64,000 nucleotides of DNA from an uncultured Nocardioidaceae bacterium (lineage in GTDB: Bacteria > Actinomycetota > Actinomycetes > Propionibacteriales > Nocardioidaceae), in assembly GCA_902805855.1 (NCBI GenBank), contig CADCUJ010000091.1, forward strand, positions 1 through 64,000, written 5' to 3'. Shown piece after piece: positions 15,882 through 25,833 of the stretch (its first letter is position 1; each line of letters starts with the position of its first letter). The notes under the pieces were generated by a model. That model saw nothing but the letters and a program-made list of their open reading frames with translations, was not told the origin of the DNA and did no database searches. The translations under genes and the position numbers were made by a program.

Positions 15882-16244
15882 TCAGGACCTTGTCGCGGCG
15901 CCCTTCTTAGCGGCCGCCTTCTTTGCGCTGGCCGGCCTCTTGGCTGCGGCCTTCTTGGCGGTGGCTGACCTCTTGGCGGTGCTGACCTTCTTGGCGCCCT
16001 TCTTGGCGGCCGCCTTCTTTGCGCTGGCCGGCCTCTTGGCTGCGGCCTTCTTGGCGGTGGCTGACCTCTTGGCGGTGCTGACCTTCTTGGCGGCGCTCGT
16101 CTTCTTGGTCGCCGACTTCTTGGCGGTGCTCTTCTTGGCGGCGCTCGTCTTCTTCGCCGGAGACTTCTTGGCCGGACTGCTCTTCTTGCTGGTGGACCTC
16201 TTGGCGGGCGACTTCCTCGCCGCGGTCTTCTTTGCTGCAGGCAC
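15882..16244 (-). CDS. Lys/Ala-rich histone H1-like DNA-binding protein
   Basis: From a GTG at 16244 behind AGGAGG the protein has 120 residues made almost entirely of Lys, Ala, Ser, Thr and Pro in AAKK, PAKK and SAKK units. It resembles the C-terminal tails of eukaryotic histone H1 and of mycobacterial HupB, but it has no folded HU domain. It probably binds DNA or another polyanion without sequence specificity. The open frame continues upstream, but the ribosome site and composition change argue for this start. The middle carries a 32-residue duplication. Confidence 0.82.
   Translation of the reverse strand: MPAAKKTAARKSPAKRSTSKKSSPAKKSPAKKTSAAKKSTAKKSATKKTSAAKKVSTAKRSATAKKAAAKRPASAKKAAAKKGAKKVSTAKRSATAKKAAAKRPASAKKAAAKKGAATRS
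15901..16092. repeat. 96-bp tandem duplication in the histone-like gene
   Basis: 15901-15996 and 15997-16092 are identical except for one base (15909 a versus 16005 g). The unit encodes 32 residues (KKVSTAKRSATAKKAAAKRP and onward). Near-identity shows a recent duplication or continuing recombination. Confidence 0.93.
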
Positions 16245-16299
16245 CTGTGCCTCCTGGTCGTGAAAGACCGGCTTGATCGCCGGCACTTGTCTGCTACGA

Positions 16300-16320
16300 G
16301 AACCACCGGTGCGGTGGTTC
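16300..16320. promoter_or_regulatory. Inverted repeat upstream of the histone-like gene
   Basis: GAACCACC and GGTGGTTC are perfect 8-bp arms around 5 bases, 56-76 bp upstream of the histone-like start. The site could be an operator for that gene. The rest of the 285-bp gap (16245-16528) shows nothing else convincing. Confidence 0.4.
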
Positions 16321-16528
16321 CCACATATGATCTTGGCAACATTGAGCCGCGTCGTAAACATCATCGGCCAACTCACGCAGCGTGTCGCAGTTGACCTGTG
16401 AGCGCGAGCAGGCACCGGTTCGCCGATGTCGCAGCGAGAATCCCCTGCCCCAGTTGGTGAAACTCGGCGTCGGCTCACCGAACGACGAGGAGCCTTGTGT
16501 CGACGATGAAGTTGCATCAGTCCGGCTC

Positions 16529-16741
16529 GTGGATCGTCATGAGCGGCCTCGCGGTGCGCTCTTCCTCTACGTGTACTCGGCGATCACGCTCCGCGACGTC
16601 GTTTCATCGCTGGTCCTGCCGTTGTTCTGGCTGACGCTCTTCGTGCTCGCGGTGCGCTGGTTCGTGCACCACCCGTTGCGCGTCATCGCACTGCGGGTCA
16701 TCGCGATCAGCATCTGGTTCGCGGTGATCCTCGGCTACTAG
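16529..16741 (+). CDS. Small two-helix membrane protein (uncertain)
   Basis: The open frame ends with two hydrophobic segments ([20 protein letters not shown] and [17 protein letters not shown]) separated by HHPLR. From the GTG at 16529 it has 70 residues; longer starts upstream are possible, and no clear ribosome site settles the matter. The GTG/ATG run at 16500-16507 lies in a different frame, which leaves a frameshift possible. Composition supports coding in the second half. Function unknown. Confidence 0.42.
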   Translation: MDRHERPRGALFLYVYSAITLRDVVSSLVLPLFWLTLFVLAVRWFVHHPLRVIALRVIAISIWFAVILGY

Positions 16742-17592
16742 AAGGTGTGCTCGTCTCCCGGGAAGGTACCTGCGGCGACATCGGCTGCGAAGTCCTCGGC
16801 GGCTCCTCGCAGCACACCATGCACGTCGGCATACCTCTTGACGAACCTCGGCATCCGACCGGTGCGCAGCCCCGCCATGTCTTGCCACACCAGCACCTGC
16901 GCGTCGCAGTGCACGCCGGCACCGATGCCGATGGTCGGGATCGAGAGCGTCTTGGTGACCTCGGCCGCGACGTCACCGGGGACCATCTCCATCACCAGCG
17001 CGAAGGCTCCGGCGGCCTCCAGCGCCTTCGCGGCCGAGACGAGCCGCTGCGCCGTCTCTCCGCGACCTTGGACGCGGTACCCGCCGAGGTTGTGCTCGGA
17101 CTGCGGGGTGAAGCCGATGTGCGCCATCACCGGGAGACCAGAGCGGGTCAGCAGCTCGACCTGCGGGAGCATCTCCTCCCCGCCCTCGAGCTTGACCGCG
17201 TGTGCGTTGGCCTCCTTCATGAACCGCACTGCGGTGTGGAAGGCCTGCTCGGCCGAGGCCTGGTAGGAACCGAACGGCAGGTCGGCCACGACCAGGGCCC
17301 GCTTCACCGACCGGGTGACGGCCCGCACCAGCGGGACCAGCTCGTCGACCGTAACGGGAAGCGAGGTCTCGTTGCCGTAGACGTTGTTGGAGGCGGAGTC
17401 GCCGACGAGCAGAACGGGGATGCCGGCCTCGTCGAAGGTCTGCGCGGCGTACTGCTCGTAGGCGGTGAGCATCGCCCACCTCTCGCCGCGTTCCTTCATC
17501 TCCCGCAGGTGGTGGATGCGCACCCGCCTGCCGGGTGCGCCGCTCGCTGCACCTCCCGGACCCGAGCTGTACGGCGCCGTCGTCTCGCTCAT
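16738..17592 (-). CDS. panB: Ketopantoate hydroxymethyltransferase
   Basis: The 284-residue enzyme makes ketopantoate from 2-oxoisovalerate and methylene-tetrahydrofolate, the first committed step of pantothenate and CoA synthesis. Visible are the family start [27 protein letters not shown], the metal Asp of [17 protein letters not shown], the ALVMEMVP catalytic Glu and IPTIGIGAG. The ATG at 17592 has GGAGGA upstream; the longer open frame is the antisense of nadE. It is co-directional with nadE and overlaps the small membrane gene by 4 bp. Confidence 0.95.
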   Translation of the reverse strand: MSETTAPYSSGPGGAASGAPGRRVRIHHLREMKERGERWAMLTAYEQYAAQTFDEAGIPVLLVGDSASNNVYGNETSLPVTVDELVPLVRAVTRSVKRALVVADLPFGSYQASAEQAFHTAVRFMKEANAHAVKLEGGEEMLPQVELLTRSGLPVMAHIGFTPQSEHNLGGYRVQGRGETAQRLVSAAKALEAAGAFALVMEMVPGDVAAEVTKTLSIPTIGIGAGVHCDAQVLVWQDMAGLRTGRMPRFVKRYADVHGVLRGAAEDFAADVAAGTFPGDEHTF

Positions 17593-17654
17593 CGTCTGTC
17601 CTCCGGACCTGCTCTCGAGGCTCCCCAGGCGGAGTCCCCGGACCTGGCTCCAGG

Positions 17655-19415
17655 CTAGACCCGATCCGGGTCGGCGACCTCCCGCCAGGCGTTCGTGATC
17701 GGTAGCCGGCGGTCGCGGCCGAAGTTGCGCGCGGAGACCTTCGGCCCCGGCGGGTACTGCCGGCGCTTGTACTCCGCGCGGTCCACCAGGCGGAGCACCT
17801 GCTCCACGACGTCTTGCGCGTAGCCGTCGGCGACCAGTCGTGCTGAGCCGTGGTCGCACTCGATGTAGTCCTCGAGGATCGCGTCGAGGAGTGGGTAGGG
17901 CGGAAGCGAGTCGCTGTCCTTCTGGCCCGGGGAGAGCTCGGCGCTCGGTTCCTTGACGATGACATTCTGGGGGATGGGTGGCACCTGCCCGGTGCGCTCC
18001 GCCTCCCTGTTGCGCCACTTCGCCAGCTCCCAGACCTGGGTCTTGAACACGTCTTTCAGGGGTGCGAAGCCACCGACCGCGTCGCCGTACAGGGTGGAGT
18101 AGCCGACGGCCAGCTCGCTCTTGTTGCCGCAGGCGAGGACGAGGTGGTCGCTCTGGTTGGACAGACCCATCCAGATCACCGCACGGATCCGCGCCTGCAG
18201 GTTCTCCGCGGCCAGACCGTCGAGCTGCACGCTGCGTTGGAACGCCTCGACCATCGGTGGGATCGGGACGGTGACGAAGTTCAGGCCGGTGCGCTCGGCC
18301 TGCTCCGCCGCGTCGGCCTTCGAGTGCTCGCTGGAGTAGGCGCTGGGGTTGGAGACTCCGTACACGTTCTCCGGACCGACCGCGTCGCAGGCGATCGCCG
18401 CTACCAGCGTGGAGTCGATGCCGCCGGACATTCCCAGCAGCACTGTTGCGAAGCGGTTCTTGCGTACGTAGTCACGCAGCCCGAGGACGAGTGCCTGGTA
18501 GGACTCAGCATGGTCGCCCAGAGCGGTGGCCACCACACCGGGCCGGGCGTCGTACGGCGGGTGCGGGTCGCTGTCGATCACCTGGTGGTGGATGGCCAGG
18601 CCGGCCACCTCCGAGGTCCGGGCCTCTTCGCGGGCCCCGGTCAGGTCGAGGTCGGCAAGCAGCAGCTCCTCGGTGAACTGGCCGGCGCGGGCCACCAGGG
18701 CGCCGCCGGCGTCGACGACCAGCGAGTCGCCGTCGAAGACCAGCTCGTCCTGGCCGCCCACCATGTTCACGTAGGCGAGGGCGCACTCGCCCTCGATTGC
18801 ACGACGTGCGCACAGCTCGAGTCGGGAGTCGTCCTTGTTCGCCTCGAAGGGGGAGCCGTTGATGACCAGCAGCAGGCCGGCACCGGCGGTCTTGGCGGCC
18901 ATCGACGGCCCGTCTTGCCACAGGTCTTCACAGATGCAGACCGCGACGTCGACGCCACCGACCCGAATGACTTCGACGGTGTCGCCCGGGACGAAGTAGC
19001 GCGCCTCGTCGAACACGCCGTAGTTGGGCAGGTGGTGCTTGGAGTACCGGGTCACCACCGCGCCCCGGTGCACGACGGCCGCGCAGTTCTGCGGCGAGCC
19101 CCTGGGCACACCGAGACGGTCCGCCGACTCCAGCGCCTTGCCGAGGTAGCCGACGACCACGACCAGCTCACCCAGCCCCTCCGCATCGAGCTTGGCCGCC
19201 AGGTCGTCCAGGGTGGCCCGCGAGGCGTCCACGAACGAGCTGCGGAAGGCCAGGTCCTCGATCGGGTAGCCGGTGAGCATCATCTCCGGGAAGGCGACGA
19301 CATGCGCGCCGGCGTCGCCTGCTCGGCGCGTCCACTCGAGGACCAGCTGCGCGTTGCCGGCCAGGTCGCCCACAGTCGGGTTCACCTGGGCGAGGGCAAC
19401 GGTGAGCTGAGGCAC
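17655..19415 (-). CDS. nadE: Glutamine-dependent NAD+ synthetase
   Basis: The 586-residue two-domain enzyme has an N-terminal nitrilase-type glutaminase (about 1-270) that releases ammonia, with catalytic Glu in [11 protein letters not shown], Lys in [10 protein letters not shown] and Cys in CICEDLW. The C-terminal NAD synthase (about 300-586) has the ATP-binding [10 protein letters not shown]. It converts deamido-NAD to NAD+. The start is GTG at 19415. It is divergent from glnA2 and shares its short intergenic region with a GlnR-type half site. Confidence 0.95.
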   Translation of the reverse strand: MPQLTVALAQVNPTVGDLAGNAQLVLEWTRRAGDAGAHVVAFPEMMLTGYPIEDLAFRSSFVDASRATLDDLAAKLDAEGLGELVVVVGYLGKALESADRLGVPRGSPQNCAAVVHRGAVVTRYSKHHLPNYGVFDEARYFVPGDTVEVIRVGGVDVAVCICEDLWQDGPSMAAKTAGAGLLLVINGSPFEANKDDSRLELCARRAIEGECALAYVNMVGGQDELVFDGDSLVVDAGGALVARAGQFTEELLLADLDLTGAREEARTSEVAGLAIHHQVIDSDPHPPYDARPGVVATALGDHAESYQALVLGLRDYVRKNRFATVLLGMSGGIDSTLVAAIACDAVGPENVYGVSNPSAYSSEHSKADAAEQAERTGLNFVTVPIPPMVEAFQRSVQLDGLAAENLQARIRAVIWMGLSNQSDHLVLACGNKSELAVGYSTLYGDAVGGFAPLKDVFKTQVWELAKWRNREAERTGQVPPIPQNVIVKEPSAELSPGQKDSDSLPPYPLLDAILEDYIECDHGSARLVADGYAQDVVEQVLRLVDRAEYKRRQYPPGPKVSARNFGRDRRLPITNAWREVADPDRV

Positions 19416-19437
19416 GGCACGAGCCTATGCCTGCGTC

Positions 19438-19453
19438 GTAACACCGGTGAAAC
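19438..19453 (+). promoter_or_regulatory. GlnR-type half box upstream of glnA2
   Basis: GTAAC-n6-GAAAC matches one a/b site pair of the actinobacterial GlnR consensus, about 50 bp before the glnA2 start. The second pair is not recognisable. It suggests weak or monomer-type nitrogen control. Confidence 0.5.
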
Positions 19454-19504
19454 ATGCGAAGGTCAGACTGACCGGCGGCGTGGAAGACCTCAGGAGGGCT
19501 GGAC

Positions 19505-20845
19505 ATGGGCAAGCAGGAGGACTTCGTGCTCCGTGCACTCGAGGAGCGTGACGTCCGGTTCGTTCGACTGTGGTTCACCGACGTTCTCGGCTACCTCAAG
19601 TCGGTGGCGATCGCACCCGCGGAGCTCGAGGGCGCGTTCACCGAGGGCATCGGGTTCGACGGGTCGGCGATCGAGGGTTTCGCCCGCGTCTACGAGGCCG
19701 ACATGCTGGCCAAGCCGGACCCGTCGACCTTCCAGATCCTGCCGTGGCGCGGAGGAGACGGACCGAGCACGGCGCGGATGTTCTGCGACATCTCCATGCC
19801 CGACGGGAGCCCGTCGTACGCCGACCCTCGGTACGTCCTCAAGCGGACGCTGTCGAAGGCGGCCGAGAACGGCTTCACCTTCTACACCCACCCGGAGATC
19901 GAGTTCTACCTGTTCAAGGACACGCCGCAGCCCGGGGTCGAGCCGGTGCCGGTGGACCGCAGCGGGTTCTTCGACCACACCGCGCAGAGCAAGGGATCGG
20001 ACTTCCGGCGCGAGGCGATCACGATGCTGGAGTCGATGGGGATCTCGGTGGAGTTCAGTCACCACGAGGGCGGCCCCGGTCAGCAGGAGATCGACCTGAG
20101 GTACGCCGACGCGCTCTCGACGGCCGACAACATCATGACCTTCCGCACCGTGGTGCGCGAGGTGGCCCTGTCACAGGGGATCTGGGCCACGTTCATGCCC
20201 AAGCCGTTCACCACCCATCCCGGCTCCGGGATGCACACGCATGTGTCGTTGTTCGAGGGTGACCGCAACGCCTTCTTCGAGGCCGGCTCGGAGTACCAGC
20301 TGTCCAAGGTCGGCAGGCAGTTCATCGCCGGAGTCCTGCGGCACGCCTCGGAGATCACGGCCGTGACCAACCAGTGGGTCAACTCCTACAAGCGGCTGAT
20401 CAGCGGGGCGGAGGCGCCGTCCTACATCTGCTGGGGCCACAACAACCGGTCGGCCATGATCCGGGTCCCGATGTACAAGCCGAAGAAGGGCCAGTCCACG
20501 CGGGTCGAGGTGCGCACCATCGACTCCGCGTGCAACCCGTACCTCGCGTTCGCCGTGGTCCTCGCGGCCGGGATGAAGGGCATCGAGGAGGCCTACGACC
20601 TTCCTCCCGAGGCCGAGGACGACGTGTGGTCGCTGAACGAGCGCGAGCTGACCTCCCTTGGTATCGACCCGCTGCCGCACAACCTGACCGAGGCGGTGCG
20701 GGTGATGGAGTCGAGCGAGCTGCTGGCGGAGACGCTCGGCGAGCACGTCTTCGACTTCTTCCTGCGCAACAAGCGTGCGGAGTGGGCCGACTACCGTGGC
20801 CAGGTCTCGGCGTTCGAGCGAGACCGGATGCTGCCGCAGCTCTGA
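19505..20845 (+). CDS. glnA2: Glutamine synthetase type I, GlnA2-like
   Basis: The 446-residue protein is a GS-I subunit with the catalytic signatures FTDVLGYLKS, GFDGSAIEGF, THPEIEFYLF, FMPKPF, HTHVSLFEGDRN and NNRSAMIRVP. It lacks the insert of the adenylylated GlnA1 type, and the region aligned with the adenylylation loop reads AYDLPPEAEDD. In mycobacteria and streptomycetes GlnA2-type proteins are not the main assimilatory enzyme, and some act on polyamines, so the substrate here is open. It lies upstream of a membrane gene, an amidotransferase gene and glnE. Confidence 0.92.
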   Translation: MGKQEDFVLRALEERDVRFVRLWFTDVLGYLKSVAIAPAELEGAFTEGIGFDGSAIEGFARVYEADMLAKPDPSTFQILPWRGGDGPSTARMFCDISMPDGSPSYADPRYVLKRTLSKAAENGFTFYTHPEIEFYLFKDTPQPGVEPVPVDRSGFFDHTAQSKGSDFRREAITMLESMGISVEFSHHEGGPGQQEIDLRYADALSTADNIMTFRTVVREVALSQGIWATFMPKPFTTHPGSGMHTHVSLFEGDRNAFFEAGSEYQLSKVGRQFIAGVLRHASEITAVTNQWVNSYKRLISGAEAPSYICWGHNNRSAMIRVPMYKPKKGQSTRVEVRTIDSACNPYLAFAVVLAAGMKGIEEAYDLPPEAEDDVWSLNERELTSLGIDPLPHNLTEAVRVMESSELLAETLGEHVFDFFLRNKRAEWADYRGQVSAFERDRMLPQL

Positions 20846-20913
20846 GTACCCCTTCCGCAGATCTGAGTATCCGTGCGGGTCCGGTGAGCCGTCCGAGACG
20901 ACAGGCTGGAGCC

Positions 20914-21327
20914 ATGGAGAGAAACACACTCGTCGGGCTGTGGCGGGGACTGCTGCTCGTGGTCCTCGTCGGCGCGGTCCTGGTTGCCGGCTTCGGCGCC
21001 TGGCTGGCCCTCGACGACCTGGAGACCCGTGGGGAGATGTTCGACGGCCTCGGGTTCTTCCTCGGGCTGCTGATCGTCGCGGGCGGAGCCGTGGCCGGAG
21101 TCCCTGCGCTGGTGGCTCTGCTCCTGCGCACCCGGCACGCCCGCGCGAGCGAGATCCTGTCCCTGGTGGTCGGCATCGCCGTCACCGGCATCGGCCTGGT
21201 CCCGCTCACCGCCGGCTCGGTGCCGTGGTCGGCGTTCGGCGCCGCGGTGGGTGTCGCCTTGTCGGTGACCTCGGTGCAGCTCCTCCGGCGCCCCGCTGGC
21301 GACGACCTGACCTTGGCGAAGGGCTAG
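20914..21327 (+). CDS. Small four-helix membrane protein
   Basis: The 137-residue protein is mostly hydrophobic, with about four membrane segments (near 10-30, 45-75, 85-103 and 105-125). No family is recognised. It starts at ATG 20914 behind TGGAG and is followed 9 bp later by the amidotransferase gene, so the two may be co-transcribed. The gene lies between glnA2 and glnE, but nothing in it points to nitrogen metabolism. Confidence 0.7.
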   Translation: MERNTLVGLWRGLLLVVLVGAVLVAGFGAWLALDDLETRGEMFDGLGFFLGLLIVAGGAVAGVPALVALLLRTRHARASEILSLVVGIAVTGIGLVPLTAGSVPWSAFGAAVGVALSVTSVQLLRRPAGDDLTLAKG

Positions 21328-21336
21328 CCTCGACGT

Positions 21337-22113
21337 GTGAGTGACCACCCGCGGTCCGACGTGTCGATCCTCGTCGTCGAGCACGAGGAGTCCTGCCCGC
21401 CCGGCTGGCTGGGTGAGTGGCTGAGCGAGGCTGGTGCGCAGCTCGACGTACGGCGTCCCTATCTCGGCGACGCGATCCCACGCGACCCGACCTCGCACGC
21501 CGGGATCGTGGTACTCGGCGGTTCGATGGACGCCGACCAGGACGTCGAGTTCCCCTGGCTGGTCGAGGTCAGGCACCTGCTCGAGGTGGCAGCCACGACC
21601 GGCACACCGGTCCTCGGCATCTGTCTCGGCCTCCAGCTGATGGCGCTGGCGTTCGGGGGCCAGGTGCATCGCAACCCGCTCGGCCAGCAGCTTGGGGTGC
21701 TGCCGGTCGGCTGGTCGCCAGCCGCGGACGAGGACCGGCTCTTCCGGGGTCTCACCGACCTTGGCGCCGTGCAGTGGAACAAGGACGTCGTGCGAGCCCT
21801 GCCGGAGGAGGTCGTCGTGCTCGCGGAGACCGGCCGAGCGGAGATCCAGGCGGCGCGGTTCGGCTCGAGCATGTGGGGCGTCCAGTGGCACCCCGAGGCC
21901 GGCGAGGAGATCATCGCCCGGTGGGCCGACGAGGACCGCGACGAGGTCCTCCAGCGAGGGATCGACATCGACGAGTACGTCGCCCAGGTGGCGGCGGCCG
22001 AGCCCGGCCTGCAGGGCTGGCGCACGCTGGCGGCCAGGTTCGTCGAGCTCTCCGGACGCCATCACCAAGCGTCGTCATCGGGTGCTCCGCTCGAGACCGC
22101 ATGGCACGCGTAA
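21337..22113 (+). CDS. Class I glutamine amidotransferase-like protein
   Basis: The 258-residue protein has a GATase1 domain with the nucleophile elbow GICLGLQ (Cys) and the His-Glu pair in QWHPEA, so it should hydrolyse glutamine or a gamma-glutamyl substrate. It resembles stand-alone GMP-synthase-like amidotransferases. GTG start at 21337. Its 3' end overlaps the glnE start by 13 bp. The position beside GlnA2 is compatible with gamma-glutamyl-amine breakdown, but this is inference. Confidence 0.88.
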   Translation: MSDHPRSDVSILVVEHEESCPPGWLGEWLSEAGAQLDVRRPYLGDAIPRDPTSHAGIVVLGGSMDADQDVEFPWLVEVRHLLEVAATTGTPVLGICLGLQLMALAFGGQVHRNPLGQQLGVLPVGWSPAADEDRLFRGLTDLGAVQWNKDVVRALPEEVVVLAETGRAEIQAARFGSSMWGVQWHPEAGEEIIARWADEDRDEVLQRGIDIDEYVAQVAAAEPGLQGWRTLAARFVELSGRHHQASSSGAPLETAWHA

Positions 22114-25106
22114 CCACGATTGTCGGCAGGCTGGCCCGCCTTGGCTTTCAGGACCCTGAGTCGTCGGCACGGGCCGTGCAGCGGCTCGATGGTCTCCTCG
22201 ACGCCGCCGATGGCTCTGACCGGTCCCTCGCCGACGCGTTCGCGTCAACCGCCGACCCCGACCAGGCCCTTCGGTTCCTCGCCGACCTGGCCGACCGCGT
22301 CGACGACCGCGGTGAGCTGCTGGAACAGCTGACGGGCAGCGGCCCGCTCGCCCCCAGGTTGTTGAGGGTGCTCGGCGCGAGCTCTGCGCTGGGTGACCAC
22401 CTGTTGCGACACCCCATGCAGTGGTCCGAGCTCGCGGACCCGGACCTGGAGCGCACGCGTCCGACCGCGCTCGAGCTACGCGCAGACCTCCTCCACGGCG
22501 TCGGCGCCGATCCCGGCGAGGAGCAGCCGGTGGCCCGGATCGACCAGAGTGGAGACGGGCGAGCCGTCGACGCGTTGCGGATCACCTACCGGCGCCTCCT
22601 GCTGCGCCTCGCTGCGCGTGACCTGGCCGGAGGGGTCGGCGTCGACGACGTGGGAGCCGAGCTCTCGGACCTCGCCTCGGGGACTCTCGAGGCCGCTCTC
22701 GCCATCGCGAGGGCGCGCGTGGCGGACGCGTCCTCGTGCCGACTGGCGGTGATCGCGATGGGCAAGTGCGGCGGGCGAGAGCTCAACTACGTCAGTGACG
22801 TCGACGTGGTCTTCGTCGCCGAGCCCACCGATGGCCACGACGAGAGCTTCGCTCTACGGGTCGCCACCGCCTTGGCATCGAACCTGATCCGGATCTGCTC
22901 CGACCACACGGCGGAGGGGGTGATCTGGCCGGTCGACGCCGCTCTGCGTCCCGAAGGCAAGGCAGGTCCGCTGGTGCGCACCTTGGCCAGCCACCAGAGG
23001 TACTACGAGCGCTGGGCGAAGACGTGGGAGTTCCAGGCGTTGCTCAAGGCACGTCCCGCCGCCGGTGACGCGGCCCTGGGCCGGGACTACTGCGCGTCGA
23101 TCGCACCGCTGGTGTGGTCGGCCGCGGACCGGGAGGGTTTCGTCACCGACGTGCAGGCGATGCGTCGCCGTGTCGTCGACAACATCCCCGCAGACCAGGC
23201 TGGGCGGCAGATCAAGCTGGGGTCCGGCGGACTGCGTGACGTCGAGTTCGCGGTCCAGCTGTTGCAGCTGGTGCACGGGCGTGCCGACGAGTCCGTGCGT
23301 TCGCGCGCGACGCTCAGCGCGCTCTCGCAGCTGACCCGCGGGGGCTACGTCGGACGCGAGGACGGCGCGGCCCTGGACGCGGCGTACCGCTTCTTGCGCA
23401 CTCTGGAGCATCGTCTGCAGCTTGCGCAGCTCCGCCGTGTGCAGACGATGCCTGAGGACGTGGCCTCACAGCGGCGACTGGGCCGCGCGATGGGGTTCAC
23501 CACAGATGCAGTGGCGGAGCTCGCAGAGCAATGGAAGCGGCACAAGCGGGAGGTCAGGCGGCTCCACGAGAAGCTGTTCTACCGGCCGCTGCTGCTCGCG
23601 GTGGCCAAGCTGCCGGGAGAGGAGGCGAGGCTGAGCAAGGATGCCGCAGAACAGCGGCTGGCGGCTCTCGGCTACGAGGACCCGGTGGCCGCGATGCGGC
23701 ACCTCGAGGCGCTCACCAGCGGGGTCTCCCGGTCCGCGGCCATCCAGCGGACCTTGCTGCCGGTGATGTTGGGGTGGTTCGCCGAGGCACCGCGGCCGGA
23801 CGCCGGGCTCCTGGGATTCCGGAAGATCTCCGAGTCGCTCGGGTCCTCGCACTGGTACCTGTCCACGTTGCGCGACGAGGGACGGATCGCGCAGCGCCTG
23901 GCGACTGTCCTCGCCTCGAGCAGATACGCCACCGACCTGCTGCAGCGGGCTCCGGAGGGGGTGCGCATCCTCGGCGAGGAGGACGGTCTGACGCCTCGGA
24001 GCCGGGACGCGCTGGAGAGGGAGATGGTCGCCGCCGGGCGGCGGCAGGAGGACTCCGTCCAGCGGATCACCGCGGTCCGGGCGGTCCGGCGACGTGAGCT
24101 GTTCCGGCTCTCGGTCGCGGACCTCCTCGGCGAGCTCGGTCCGGACGAGGTGGGCGCGGCGCTCACCGACCTGATGGCTGCCACGCTGGAGGCAGCGCTG
24201 GTGGTGGCCACCCTCGCGGTCGAGGCCGAACGAGGAGAGCCGCTGCCGATGCGGATGGCGATCGTGGCGATGGGCCGATTCGGGGGAGCCGAGCTGGGGT
24301 TCGGCAGCGACGCCGATGTGATGTTCGTGCAGGAGCCCGCCGAGGGAGCCTCGACGCAGGAGGCTTCCACCGCGGCCCACGACGTTGCCAACGAGCTACG
24401 CCGCCTGCTCGCCCTCCCCGGAACCGACCCGGCGCTGGAGGTGGACGCGGGCCTGCGTCCGGAGGGCAAGCAGGGCCCGCTGGTCCGCTCCCTGGAGTCC
24501 TATGCCGGCTACTACGCCAGGTGGTCGGCGCCGTGGGAGGCGCAGGCACTTCTGCGCGCGGATGCCATGATCGGCGACCGGGACCTGTGTGCCCGGTTCA
24601 CCGAGCTGGTGGACCCGCTGCGCTTCCCGGCCACCGGCGTCACCGAAGCCGACATCCGGGAGATCCGCCGGATCAAGGCGCGCGTGGACTCCGAGCGTCT
24701 GCCACGCGGCGCCGACCCGGCCACCCACCTCAAGCTCGGCCGCGGCGGACTGGCCGATGTGGAGTGGACGGTGCAGTTACTGCAGATGCGACACGGCGGG
24801 GGCGTACCGGCGCTTCGGACGCCGAACACCCTGGTCGCACTCACCGCCGCGGTGGAGGCCGCGCTGCTCACCGACGAGGACGCGGCAGCGCTACGGGCGG
24901 CCTGGTGCGCCGCGACCCGGCTGCGCAACGCGGTCACGCTGGTCCGTGGGCGACCCTCGGACTCGCTCCCGCGGGACACCCGGGAGAAGGCCGGCGTCGC
25001 CTACGTCTGCGGCTACCCCCCCGGTGAGTCCGATGCGCTGGTCAACGACTACGTCCGGTGCACGCGACGCGCACGCCGGGTCGTGGACCGGGTGTTCTGG
25101 GGATAG
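22101..25106 (+). CDS. glnE: Bifunctional glutamine synthetase adenylyltransferase/deadenylylase
   Basis: The 1001-residue protein has two nucleotidyltransferase domains, each followed by a helical domain. The first has MGKCGGRELNYVSDVDVVFV and the second has MGRFGGAELGFGSDADVMFV, both with the G-G-x-E-L ... S-D-x-D signature. GlnE attaches and removes AMP on GlnA1 in response to nitrogen status. The target, GlnA1 (31092-32510), carries the matching Tyr in KDLYELPP. The start at ATG 22101 fits the usual length. In M. tuberculosis glnE is adjacent to glnA1; here an island lies between. Confidence 0.96.
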   Translation: MARVTTIVGRLARLGFQDPESSARAVQRLDGLLDAADGSDRSLADAFASTADPDQALRFLADLADRVDDRGELLEQLTGSGPLAPRLLRVLGASSALGDHLLRHPMQWSELADPDLERTRPTALELRADLLHGVGADPGEEQPVARIDQSGDGRAVDALRITYRRLLLRLAARDLAGGVGVDDVGAELSDLASGTLEAALAIARARVADASSCRLAVIAMGKCGGRELNYVSDVDVVFVAEPTDGHDESFALRVATALASNLIRICSDHTAEGVIWPVDAALRPEGKAGPLVRTLASHQRYYERWAKTWEFQALLKARPAAGDAALGRDYCASIAPLVWSAADREGFVTDVQAMRRRVVDNIPADQAGRQIKLGSGGLRDVEFAVQLLQLVHGRADESVRSRATLSALSQLTRGGYVGREDGAALDAAYRFLRTLEHRLQLAQLRRVQTMPEDVASQRRLGRAMGFTTDAVAELAEQWKRHKREVRRLHEKLFYRPLLLAVAKLPGEEARLSKDAAEQRLAALGYEDPVAAMRHLEALTSGVSRSAAIQRTLLPVMLGWFAEAPRPDAGLLGFRKISESLGSSHWYLSTLRDEGRIAQRLATVLASSRYATDLLQRAPEGVRILGEEDGLTPRSRDALEREMVAAGRRQEDSVQRITAVRAVRRRELFRLSVADLLGELGPDEVGAALTDLMAATLEAALVVATLAVEAERGEPLPMRMAIVAMGRFGGAELGFGSDADVMFVQEPAEGASTQEASTAAHDVANELRRLLALPGTDPALEVDAGLRPEGKQGPLVRSLESYAGYYARWSAPWEAQALLRADAMIGDRDLCARFTELVDPLRFPATGVTEADIREIRRIKARVDSERLPRGADPATHLKLGRGGLADVEWTVQLLQMRHGGGVPALRTPNTLVALTAAVEAALLTDEDAAALRAAWCAATRLRNAVTLVRGRPSDSLPRDTREKAGVAYVCGYPPGESDALVNDYVRCTRRARRVVDRVFWG

Positions 25107-25130
25107 GCCGCGCGGGCACCCGCGGTGTGA

Positions 25131-25766
25131 CTAGGAGCTGTGTTCACGCACGTCGGTCACCACGTCCTGGTCTCGCGATGCCCGCACACACCCGGCCACC
25201 AGCCGAGGAAGGTCCTGACCAGACACCAGGCCGGTCAACCGGTCGGCACTGCGGGGAAGCCCGAGCGCCTTCGCCCCATCCTTCGCGACGTCGTCGACAT
25301 AAGGTGCGAGATCGGTCCAGACACCCTGGACCTCCCGGCAGAAGATCGCGGCACCCGCCGGGCCGATCCCCTTGAACTGCTGGAGGTCTGAGGCGACGTC
25401 GCTGCTGTCCTCATGGAGCGCTCGCAGGTCACCGCCGTACCGGTCGAGCACCAGCTCCGCGAGCTCACCGAGCTGGCTCGCCGTCCGTTCGTCGTACCTG
25501 CGGTAGTGGCCTCGTCCGAGCGCGTCCACCCTCTGCTGCCAGGTCGAGGCGGCCATCTTCTTCGGCGTCGTGTAGCCGGCCTTGTTCAGCTCGCGCGCGG
25601 CGGAGACCGCGATGTCGGAGGTGATCCGGGCCGAGAGGAGCAGCGCGAGCACGAGCAGCTGCCAGAGCGCGGCGGGGCTGTCCTTGAGCCGGATGCCCGC
25701 CTCTTCGGCGAAGGTGCGGCCGTGCCGCTCGACCAGCACGGCGGCTACCCGCTTCTGGTCCGCCAT
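25131..25766 (-). CDS. HhH-GPD-type base-excision DNA repair protein (endonuclease III-like)
   Basis: The 211-residue protein has the helical HhH-GPD fold. LLSARITSDIAVSAARELNKAG and the hairpin LQQFKGIGPAGAAIFCREVQ followed by the acidic VDDVAKD are visible. The four-Cys iron-sulphur loop of endonuclease III is absent, so it belongs to the cluster-lacking actinobacterial subgroup. The catalytic Lys position is unclear. ATG at 25766 begins MADQKRVAAVL; the frame upstream is non-coding. It is convergent with glnE. Confidence 0.82.
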   Translation of the reverse strand: MADQKRVAAVLVERHGRTFAEEAGIRLKDSPAALWQLLVLALLLSARITSDIAVSAARELNKAGYTTPKKMAASTWQQRVDALGRGHYRRYDERTASQLGELAELVLDRYGGDLRALHEDSSDVASDLQQFKGIGPAGAAIFCREVQGVWTDLAPYVDDVAKDGAKALGLPRSADRLTGLVSGQDLPRLVAGCVRASRDQDVVTDVREHSS

Positions 25767-25833
25767 GGTTGGCGGGGTACCCGGGCGCTCCGCGCCGAAA
25801 CGGCGCGTCGGGGCCGGACACCGGGGGCCGGGC

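Noticed and set aside
15901-16092. CRISPR or repeat array in the Lys/Ala-rich gene
   Set aside because: There are two tandem in-frame 96-bp copies without spacers; it is a coding duplication.
17850-20099. 749-codon plus-strand open frame antisense to nadE
   Set aside because: It is a shadow of nadE and then of glnA2 in the wrong frame; no domain is recognisable.
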